DNA from: Candidatus Moraniibacteriota bacterium
GTDB lineage: Bacteria > Patescibacteriota > Minisyncoccia > Moranbacterales > UBA9337
Length of the DNA stretch: 5,847 nucleotides
NCBI GenBank assembly: GCA_023229615.1
Contig: JALNYX010000046.1
Coordinates: 1-5,847, forward strand
Direction of reading: 5' to 3'
The first letter of the stretch is position 1. Every line of letters begins with the position of its first letter. A model generated the notes under the pieces. That model was not told where the DNA came from and searched no databases. It saw nothing but the letters and a program-made list of their open reading frames with translations. Positions 1 to 3,930 of the stretch are shown here, piece after piece. The position numbers and the translations under genes were made by a program.

Positions 1-675
1 AAGGGAACGCACAGGGGAATAAAAAAGTTTGAAGAATTTTCAAGAAAAGCAAGCAAAAACAACAAAAGAAGAATATTTACGCTCAAGTGCGACATCAGGA
101 AGTTTTTTGATTCAGTCGACCAAGAAATATTACTAGATCTTATTAAAAGAAAAATACAAGATCAAAATGTGATTTGGCTTGTGGAAAAAATAATCAGAAG
201 CTTTTCCAAGGGCCTGCCGCTTGGAAACGTAACCAGCCAATTGTTTGCTAACATTTATTTGAACGAATTGGATCAATTTGCCAAACATAAACTGAAAATC
301 AGATACTATTTAAGATATTGCGACGATTTTGTAATTTTGAGCGATAATGAAGAATATTTGAAAAGTTTGATTTCAAAAATAAGTGAATTTCTAAAAGCTA
401 ACTTAAAACTTAATCTTCATCCCAACAAAATAATTATCAGAAAATTCATCCAAGGAGTCGACTTTCTTGGATATGTCATTTTTCCGCATCACAAAATTCT
501 GCGGACGAAAACGAAAAGAAGAATGATGAAAAAAATATCTCTCAATTATAAAACGTTGAGAGAAAGATTGATTTCAGAAGAGGAATTTAATCAAAGTTTA
601 CAGTCATATTTGGGGATTTTGAGGTATTGTGATGGGCGGGGGATTGAGGAAGAAATCGGGAAAATATCGGAATAA
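1..675 (+). CDS. Reverse transcriptase, DGR-like (5' truncated by window edge)
   Basis: RNA-directed DNA polymerase; the frame is open from base 1 to the TAA at 673-675, so 224 C-terminal codons are visible and the start lies upstream. Numbering from the first codon, KGTH (1-4) resembles the conserved segment before motif A. Motif A is CDIRKFFDSVD with catalytic D31. Motif B is GLPLGNVTSQ (71-80). The catalytic YCDD box is at 106-109, followed by F-V-I-L. FLGY (155-158) is the motif D/E region, and SYLGILRY (202-209) is a thumb-like tail. A glutamine after the serine of motif B, where group II intron enzymes usually have proline, is known for reverse transcriptases of diversity-generating retroelements, which are common in CPR bacteria. 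No template repeat, variable repeat or accessory Avd gene is visible, and no intron domain V follows, so the class assignment is an inference. The gene converges on the nucleotidyltransferase gene. Confidence 0.9.
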   Translation, partial: KGTHRGIKKFEEFSRKASKNNKRRIFTLKCDIRKFFDSVDQEILLDLIKRKIQDQNVIWLVEKIIRSFSKGLPLGNVTSQLFANIYLNELDQFAKHKLKIRYYLRYCDDFVILSDNEEYLKSLISKISEFLKANLKLNLHPNKIIIRKFIQGVDFLGYVIFPHHKILRTKTKRRMMKKISLNYKTLRERLISEEEFNQSLQSYLGILRYCDGRGIEEEIGKISE

Positions 676-735
676 AAAAGCTTTGAATTTTGTCGAAAAA
701 TTTTTTCTTGATTATTTTTGTCATAAAATGTATCT

Positions 736-1155
736 TTATTTTCGATTTAGTTCTCTTTTTAAATAAGCCTCATTGTATTTTTCGATAAAGGGCGCGAAAT
801 CGTAGTAATCATTCATTGTTTTTAATTCAAACTCGAGCCTTTCTCCGTGATCTTTTGCGTAAATCAGCTTTCCTTCTTTGATGATTACAAACTTAAAAAG
901 GATGGATTTTGTGTCGTTGAGAATGACAACTTCCGTATTTTTTCCAAATATTTTTGAAAGCTCGGAAATAATTTTGCATCGGATAGCAAATCTTTTTTTG
1001 GTGTCTGTATCTTTTGACAGCATTATGGCGATATCAATGTCGCTGTTTTTTATCGCTTTTCCAGTAGCTTGCGAACCGAACAAATACGCAAAAACAACCT
1101 TGTGTTTGGCAAAGATTTTCGAAAATTCTTTGATTTTGCTTTTAGTAAGTTTCAT
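736..1155 (-). CDS. MNT-type nucleotidyltransferase domain protein
   Basis: A 139-residue protein of the minimal nucleotidyltransferase (Pol beta/MntA) superfamily. Seen: a basic N-terminal helix, then LFGSQATGKA with the nucleotide-binding G27-S28, then SDIDIAI carrying the metal-binding D39 and D41. The later strand TEVVILND has E75 where the third carboxylate, usually Asp, is expected. Families of this kind transfer nucleotides, and MntA proteins AMPylate partner HEPN toxins as antitoxins. No HEPN gene is seen on the downstream side, where the convergent reverse transcriptase gene lies, nor upstream, where rnhB diverges. The frame is open back to base 1266, which would overlap rnhB, but family similarity begins at the ATG at 1153-1155, just downstream of an extended -10 promoter motif. 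The substrate is unknown. The length suits a stand-alone MNT protein. Confidence 0.85.
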   Translation of the reverse strand: MKLTKSKIKEFSKIFAKHKVVFAYLFGSQATGKAIKNSDIDIAIMLSKDTDTKKRFAIRCKIISELSKIFGKNTEVVILNDTKSILFKFVIIKEGKLIYAKDHGERLEFELKTMNDYYDFAPFIEKYNEAYLKRELNRK

Positions 1156-1168
1156 AATCTTGTTTGAA

Positions 1169-1177
1169 AGTATAGCA
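1169..1177 (-). promoter_or_regulatory. Extended -10 promoter for the nucleotidyltransferase gene
   Basis: Read on the minus strand, TGCTATACT matches the extended -10 form TGnTATAnT. It ends 13 bases before the ATG at 1155, so transcription would start only a few bases upstream of the start codon. No good -35 hexamer is visible, which extended -10 promoters can tolerate. The short leader has no Shine-Dalgarno sequence. Placement is by eye. Confidence 0.45.
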
Positions 1178-1186
1178 TATTTTGTG

Positions 1187-1230
1187 AAAAATAAAAATTC
1201 GCGCCGAGGAATGGGTTTCCGGGGTGCGAA
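1187..1230 (-). terminator. Hairpin followed by T-tract, minus-strand reading
   Basis: Bases 1198-1230 fold as TTCGC/GCGAA plus a GU and two GC pairs, a 2x2 internal mismatch, then GGAA/TTCC closing a 5-base loop. Read on the minus strand this is followed by TTTTTATTTTT (1197-1187), the layout of a Rho-independent terminator. It lies between two divergent genes, so it would stop antisense transcripts leaving rnhB before they enter the nucleotidyltransferase gene. Alternatively it is only a structured element upstream of rnhB. Confidence 0.35.
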
Positions 1231-1238
1231 AGATGGTG

Positions 1239-1244
1239 TATTAT
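1239..1244 (+). promoter_or_regulatory. Possible -10 element for leaderless rnhB
   Basis: TATTAT (5 of 6 matches to TATAAT) ends six bases before the rnhB ATG, which would place the first transcribed base on the A of the start codon. No Shine-Dalgarno sequence precedes the ATG, which fits a leaderless message. The -35 region around 1216-1221 is poor, so this remains an inference. Confidence 0.3.
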
Positions 1245-1250
1245 TAAAAT

Positions 1251-1976
1251 ATGGAAATAGCAACATTTGATTTGGAAAAAGAACTTCTTGGCAAAGGGTA
1301 TGGATTTGTTATTGGGGTGGATGAGGCAGGGAGGGGACCATTAGCCGGACCTGTTGTGGCTTGCGCGGCAACTCTCAAAAATAATGAATCAGGAATCAAG
1401 AACCAAGAATTAAAAGAATGGGATTTGGTGCGGGATTCGAAAAAACTTTCTGCCGGACAACGGGAAAAGGCTTTTGATTTTGTTTTGGAAAATTTTCACG
1501 TGGGAATCGGAATTTGCGACCACGAAACAATCGACCGAATTAATATTTTGGAAGCCAGTTTTTTAGCGATGAAGAAAGCGCTGACAAACTTGATAAAATC
1601 AAGTAATTTCCAATTTTCAATTTCCAATTTCCAATCAATTTCTAATAATCAAATTTCCAATGATTTAAAAAATGAAAAACAGTTGCTGAAATATATTATT
1701 CTTGTTGATGGGAATAAAAAAATTCCTAATTTTTCTGGAGAGCAGTTGGCGGTGGTTGGAGGGGATAAAATCGTCAAATCAATTTCCGCGGCATCGATTA
1801 TCGCCAAAGTGACCAGGGATCGGATGATGCTGGAAGCGCACAAAAAATATCCTGAGTATCATTTTGACAAGCATAAAGGTTATGGAACCAAGATTCATAT
1901 GGAATCGCTCAAGCAATATGGACCTTGTGAAATCCATCGGAAATCATTTGCTCCGGTAAAAATGGCATTGAAATAA
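1251..1976 (+). CDS. rnhB: Ribonuclease HII
   Basis: A 241-residue RNase HII, which cleaves the RNA strand of RNA/DNA hybrids and nicks 5' of single ribonucleotides embedded in DNA, acting in the cytoplasm. Motif I GVDEAGRGPLAGPV gives catalytic D24 and E25 and the junction-reading GRG (27-29). DSKKLS is at 62-67, the third catalytic Asp at D153 (LVDGN), the fourth at D172 (GGD), then SAASIIAKVTRD (179-190), Y211 in KGYGT, which in this family stacks on the nucleotide at the junction, and the C-terminal HRKSFAPV. All key residues are present, so the enzyme should be active. It is longer than the usual 190-215 residues because of two inserted loops, about residues 44-56 and 116-143, each encoded by 7-base repeats. 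The ATG lacks a Shine-Dalgarno site. A long hairpin and then rpmF follow. Confidence 0.97.
   Translation: MEIATFDLEKELLGKGYGFVIGVDEAGRGPLAGPVVACAATLKNNESGIKNQELKEWDLVRDSKKLSAGQREKAFDFVLENFHVGIGICDHETIDRINILEASFLAMKKALTNLIKSSNFQFSISNFQSISNNQISNDLKNEKQLLKYIILVDGNKKIPNFSGEQLAVVGGDKIVKSISAASIIAKVTRDRMMLEAHKKYPEYHFDKHKGYGTKIHMESLKQYGPCEIHRKSFAPVKMALK
1386..1413 (+). repeat. Heptamer array GAATCAA inside rnhB
   Basis: Four consecutive 7-base units, GAATCAG, GAATCAA, GAACCAA and GAATTAA, encode part of an extra loop of RNase HII (about residues 46-55), between the first catalytic strand region and the DSKKLS motif. The reverse complement of the unit, TTGATTC, resembles the TTGATTT unit upstream of rpmF. 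Confidence 0.8.
1605..1665 (+). repeat. Heptamer array AATTTCC inside rnhB
   Basis: Four tandem units start at 1605, 1612, 1619 and 1626 (AATTTCC, AATTTTC, AATTTCC, AATTTCC). After a 4-base partial unit come AATTTCT (1637), AATAATC (1644), AATTTCC (1652) and AATGATT (1659). Three units make seven codons, so the protein shows a 7-residue echo, SNFQFSI then SNFQSIS, in a loop between the helix ending near L114 and the strand carrying D153. RNase HII proteins normally have a much shorter connection here. Confidence 0.85.
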
Positions 1977-1999
1977 AGAATTTTTGCATTAAAACTTAT

Positions 2000-2037
2000 C
2001 TCACTCATTTTTATGCGATTGCATAAAAATGAGTGAG
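2000..2037. repeat. Perfect 17-bp inverted repeat (hairpin) after rnhB
   Basis: Arms 2000-2016 and 2021-2037 are perfectly complementary around the 4-base loop GATT. The 5' arm begins CTCACTCA and the 3' arm ends TGAGTGAG. Neither strand has a proper T-tract after the stem, so it is not a standard Rho-independent terminator. It starts 23 bases after the rnhB stop and could still protect or end that mRNA, act as a REP-like dispersed palindrome, or be an RNase III substrate. Confidence 0.85.
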
Positions 2038-2063
2038 TGGCAGGGAGCTTTATTGGGCGACTC

Positions 2064-2092
2064 TTGTCAAATCGGAGATTCAATGATAGACT
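2064..2092 (+). promoter_or_regulatory. Sigma70-type promoter upstream of rpmF (distal)
   Basis: TTGTCA (2064-2069, 5 of 6 matches to TTGACA) is separated by exactly 17 bases from TAGACT (2087-2092, 4 of 6 matches to TATAAT). Transcription would begin near 2099 and run into rpmF and probably nusB and rnc. Found by eye. Confidence 0.4.
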
Positions 2093-2125
2093 TTTTCAGT
2101 AGTTAATATAAATAAATTTCCAAAG

Positions 2126-2153
2126 TTAATATGCAGGATTCAGGGTGTATAAT
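2126..2153 (+). promoter_or_regulatory. Promoter upstream of rpmF (proximal)
   Basis: A perfect TATAAT (2148-2153) lies 16 bases after TTAATA (2126-2131, 4 of 6 matches to the -35 consensus). The predicted start near 2160 gives a 30-base leader for rpmF. The -10 box lies within the 7-base-period repeat. Confidence 0.45.
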
Positions 2154-2189
2154 TTTGATTTTTGCGTTTTAAATTTTGATTTCACCAAT
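2134..2189 (+). repeat. Degenerate heptamer array upstream of rpmF
   Basis: Bases divide into a continuous 7-base register: CAGGATT, CAGGGTG, TATAATT, TTGATTT, TTGCGTT, TTAAATT, TTGATTT, CACCAAT, ending exactly at the rpmF ATG. Two units are identical and several differ at one or two positions. Because 7 is not a multiple of 3, the array is readable in several frames and produces a spurious upstream extension of rpmF. Confidence 0.6.
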
Positions 2190-2390
2190 ATGCCAGTACC
2201 AAAACAACGACACAACAAAGCCAGACAAGGACGACGACGCGCCGGACAACTTCAGGCGGTAGGAGTCAAGAAAACTCAAAAATGTCCAAAATGCGGAGCA
2301 ACAATGATGCCTCACAGAGCTTGTGCTCAATGTGGATATTATAGGGGAAATGAGATTGTAAATACTTTAAAAAAGAAAAAAAAGCAATAG
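2190..2390 (+). CDS. rpmF: 50S ribosomal protein L32
   Basis: A 66-residue bacterial L32, a small zinc-ribbon protein of the large ribosomal subunit. Seen: the N-terminal MPVPKQRHNKARQGRRR typical of the family, then two CxxC pairs, C32/C35 (CPKC) and C45/C48 (CAQC), with H42, forming a zinc-binding version of the fold, and a lysine-rich tail ending KKKKKQ. The ATG at 2190 is chosen because the family starts at M-(A/P)-V-P-K. The frame is open back to an ATG at 2145, but those 15 residues are only translated heptamer repeat. No Shine-Dalgarno sequence is present. rpmF is commonly followed by lipid-synthesis genes and then rnc-smc; here nusB follows after 43 bases. Confidence 0.97.
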   Translation: MPVPKQRHNKARQGRRRAGQLQAVGVKKTQKCPKCGATMMPHRACAQCGYYRGNEIVNTLKKKKKQ

Positions 2391-2433
2391 TTTTATTTTA
2401 AGCTTTTCGCTTTACACTTCTAGTTTTTTATAT

Positions 2434-2928
2434 ATGGCCAATAGACATTTGCAAAGATCAATAGCAATGCAATCTCTCTTTGAGTGGGATTTTGGAGGAT
2501 GTGGAGATGATACATCCAAAGAGATTATAGAGCGCAATGTGGGTGAATTTGCAGCAGGACTCAAGGAGGCCGATTTGGTCGGAGTGCTTGTGCGTGGCGT
2601 TATTGAACATAAAAAACAAATCAATGAGTTGATTGAGAAATGCGCTCCGGAATGGCCATTGGATCAAATTACTATCGTTGATAGAAATATTTTACGCTTG
2701 GGGATTTATGAATTGATACATGGAAATTATCAAGAAGTTCCTCCAAAAGTGGCAATCAATGAAGCAATTGAATTGGCAAAAACTTTTGGCGGTACCAATT
2801 CTGCCAAATTTGTTAACGGAGTACTTGGCACTATCTATCGGGAAATGGGAGAACCTTTGAAAGACGATTGCAGTGAAAATCACAAAAAACCGGAAAAAGA
2901 TAATAAGGAAGAAATTATAAATAAGTAA
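2434..2928 (+). CDS. nusB: Transcription antitermination factor NusB
   Basis: A 164-residue all-helical NusB. In its family it binds boxA RNA together with NusE (ribosomal protein S10) to form the antitermination complex on rRNA operons. Seen: the N-terminal R-x3-M-Q-S-L-F-E-W-D helix (residues 8-19), the central PLDQITIVDRNILRLGIYEL (75-93), VPPKVAINEAIELAK (102-116) and the C-terminal GGTNSAKFVNGVLGTI (119-134), the best conserved stretch. Residues 140-164 form a charged lysine- and glutamate-rich tail beyond the usual end of NusB. The ATG at 2434 begins right where family similarity starts and has no Shine-Dalgarno sequence. It sits 43 bases after rpmF and 99 bases before rnc and is probably transcribed with both. 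Confidence 0.96.
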   Translation: MANRHLQRSIAMQSLFEWDFGGCGDDTSKEIIERNVGEFAAGLKEADLVGVLVRGVIEHKKQINELIEKCAPEWPLDQITIVDRNILRLGIYELIHGNYQEVPPKVAINEAIELAKTFGGTNSAKFVNGVLGTIYREMGEPLKDDCSENHKKPEKDNKEEIINK

Positions 2929-2971
2929 AATATAAATAAATTCTAATTTTTTGTAATAGTAGGCAGCATAG

Positions 2972-3004
2972 GTCATTAGCAGTTTTCGGAAAACAGCCAC
3001 TGAC
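2972..3004 (+). promoter_or_regulatory. Imperfect hairpin in the rnc leader
   Basis: GTCA (2972-2975) pairs with TGAC (3001-3004), and pairing continues inward through GC and GTTTT/AAAAC to a CGG loop. Twelve of fifteen positions pair. It lies entirely between nusB and rnc. RNase III of E. coli controls its own mRNA by cutting a hairpin in the rnc leader, so this is a candidate for the same arrangement. Confidence 0.4.
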
Positions 3005-3032
3005 ATTTGTTTCTTACGATCAAGTAAATGTC
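3002..3032 (+). promoter_or_regulatory. Inverted repeat covering the rnc start codon
   Basis: GACATTT (3002-3008) is complementary to AAATGTC (3026-3032), which contains the rnc ATG (3028-3030). A nested TTAC/GTAA pair (3014-3017 with 3024-3027) can stack beneath GACAT/ATGTC. Folding would hide the start codon. It overlaps the 3' arm of the preceding hairpin by three bases, so the two structures may compete. Confidence 0.4.
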
Positions 3033-3714
3033 TATTGAAAAATTTGTGGAGGATCTCGGAATTGAATTTAAAAATCTTGATTTTTTCAGGGAGGCTCTCA
3101 CACATCGTTCATATTTGAACGAAAATAGAGAATATAAATTGAATCACAACGAACGGATGGAATTTTTGGGTGATGCGGTTTTGGAATTGGTGATTACTGA
3201 ATTTCTGTATCATAGTTATCCCAATCCGGAAGGAGAGCTTACGAGTTGGAGAGCAGCGTTGGTAAACGGAGAGATGCTGGCGAGTATTGCAGGGGAATTG
3301 GGAGTGGAGGATCATTTATTGATGAGCAGAGGAGAAGCTAAAGATACCGGGCGCGCCCGTCAGTATCTTTTGGCTAATGCGATGGAGGCGATTATCGGAG
3401 CGGTTTATTTGGATCAAGGATACGAAGCGGCCAAGAAATTTATTATGAAAAATGTGGCAGTCAAGATTGATGATATTTTGAAAAACAAATCATATATGGA
3501 TCCAAAGAGTTATTTTCAAGAAAAAGCTCAAGAACATGAAAAAATCACGCCGGCATATCGAGTCATCAAGGAATGGGGTCCGGATCATGACAAGCGTTTC
3601 ATTGTGGGGGTTTTCATCGGAGATGAATTGATTGCTGAAGGAGAAGGAATTTCCAAACAAGACGCCCAAAGAAACGCCGCAACAGCAGGATTGGAAAAGA
3701 AAGGATGGGAGTGA
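3028..3714 (+). CDS. rnc: Ribonuclease III
   Basis: A 228-residue double-strand-specific endoribonuclease for rRNA precursor processing and mRNA turnover, active as a dimer in the cytoplasm. The N-terminal catalytic domain (about 1-150) has the signature NERMEFLGD (41-49), with E42, E45 and D49 equivalent to E. coli E38, E41 and D45. The second acidic cluster reads LLANAMEAIIGAVYLD (114-129): E120 equals E. coli E117, but N117 replaces the Asp equivalent to D114. The double-stranded-RNA-binding domain (157-226) begins with DPKSYFQEKAQ and includes GPDHDKRF and the SKQDAQRNAA helix. Length is normal. The ATG at 3028 fits the family start and lacks a Shine-Dalgarno sequence. A strong terminator-like hairpin follows, and smc lies beyond it, the neighbour seen in many bacteria. 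Confidence 0.97.
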   Translation: MSIEKFVEDLGIEFKNLDFFREALTHRSYLNENREYKLNHNERMEFLGDAVLELVITEFLYHSYPNPEGELTSWRAALVNGEMLASIAGELGVEDHLLMSRGEAKDTGRARQYLLANAMEAIIGAVYLDQGYEAAKKFIMKNVAVKIDDILKNKSYMDPKSYFQEKAQEHEKITPAYRVIKEWGPDHDKRFIVGVFIGDELIAEGEGISKQDAQRNAATAGLEKKGWE

Positions 3715-3737
3715 TTTTGTATTTAATATTGAATATA

Positions 3738-3770
3738 AATTAAAAGCGAACTTTATGTTCGTTTTTAATT
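3738..3770 (+). terminator. Rho-independent terminator-like hairpin after rnc
   Basis: Arms 3738-3751 and 3757-3770 form a 14-bp stem with a single GU pair around the loop TTTAT. The core is GCGAAC/GTTCG(T) and the outer part is A-rich on the 5' side and T-rich on the 3' side, so the T-tract lies directly after the GC core. It begins 23 bases after the rnc stop, suggesting that rnc ends a transcription unit and smc has its own promoter. Confidence 0.65.
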
Positions 3771-3801
3771 ATTCCCTAAAAACAAAAAATGTAGTAAGAT
3801 T

Positions 3802-3809
3802 GGGAGGTG
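3802..3809 (+). promoter_or_regulatory. Strong Shine-Dalgarno sequence ahead of a tiny ORF
   Basis: GGGAGGTG closely matches the ideal anti-16S sequence, and GGAGG ends eight bases before a TTG codon (3816-3818). It is the only clear Shine-Dalgarno sequence noticed at a suitable distance from a start codon in the window, and it is too far from the smc ATG at 3931 to serve it. It may be coincidental. Confidence 0.35.
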
Positions 3810-3815
3810 CAAAAG

Positions 3816-3920
3816 TTGAAGCGAAAAAGTGAAAAAATTGGGCATCATTTGCCGATTAATTTTTTTACTATTTACTATTTACTATTTACTATTTATTGTT
3901 TACTAATTACCGATTACTAA
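3816..3920 (+). CDS. Possible 34-residue hydrophobic leader peptide upstream of smc
   Basis: From the TTG after the strong Shine-Dalgarno sequence to the TAA at 3918-3920. The peptide has a basic N-terminus (KRKSEKIGHH), then a hydrophobic stretch of about 18 residues rich in I, Y, L and F, encoded by the ACTATTT heptamer array, giving a 7-residue echo TIYYLLF then TIYCLLI. A basic head and one membrane-length segment would suit a small membrane peptide. Equally, the hydrophobic run could be an accident of a T-rich repeat read as codons. It stops 10 bases before smc, so translating it could affect smc initiation. An in-frame GTG at 3807 lies inside the Shine-Dalgarno site and is unlikely to be used. 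No homologue is recognised. Confidence 0.25.
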   Translation: MKRKSEKIGHHLPINFFTIYYLLFTIYCLLITDY

Positions 3921-3929
3921 TTAATTTTT
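3867..3929 (+). repeat. Heptamer array ACTATTT immediately upstream of smc
   Basis: Nine 7-base units without interruption: four identical ACTATTT (3867-3894), then ATTGTTT, ACTAATT, ACCGATT, ACTAATT and AATTTTT, ending one base before the smc ATG. A related segment GCCGATT-AATTTTTTT (3851-3866) precedes it. The repeat produces a ladder of weak -10-like TACTAT hexamers. One of these (3887-3892) lies exactly 17 bases after TTTACT (3864-3869), so a promoter inside the array is possible but unproven. Confidence 0.85.
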
Positions 3930-3930
3930 C

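Noticed and set aside
1..735. Group II intron around the reverse transcriptase
   Set aside because: The 60 bases after the stop codon are AT-rich and contain no domain V/VI-like GC hairpin, and motif B has Ser-Gln rather than the Ser-Pro form.
676..735. Terminator between the convergent reverse transcriptase and nucleotidyltransferase genes
   Set aside because: The only stem found (686-691 with 697-702) is six AT pairs, too weak to call although T-rich sequence follows.
1156..1266. Longer N-terminus of the nucleotidyltransferase from an ATG at 1266
   Set aside because: It would overlap the rnhB start and cross the hairpin and extended -10 promoter, and the extra 37 residues show no family similarity.
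878..1270. 130-codon plus-strand frame opposite the nucleotidyltransferase gene
   Set aside because: Antisense to a gene with clear catalytic motifs, and its product shows no recognisable domain.
2038..2133. tRNA or small RNA gene in the rnhB-rpmF gap
   Set aside because: No cloverleaf or T-loop consensus could be formed; promoter-like boxes explain the visible signals better.
2145..2189. Upstream start extending L32 by 15 residues
   Set aside because: The extension is translated heptamer repeat, whereas L32 proteins begin at M-(A/P)-V-P-K, and the TATAAT at 2148 would lie inside it.
2380..2407. Hairpin between rpmF and nusB (AAAAGC with GCTTTT)
   Set aside because: Six mostly AT pairs around a 16-base loop, starting inside the rpmF coding sequence; not convincing as a terminator.
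3632..3832. 66-codon frame overlapping the end of rnc
   Set aside because: It starts inside the double-stranded-RNA-binding domain in another frame, runs across the terminator hairpin and has no recognisable domain.
3867..3929. CRISPR array
   Set aside because: Units are only 7 bases, directly adjacent, with no unique spacers.
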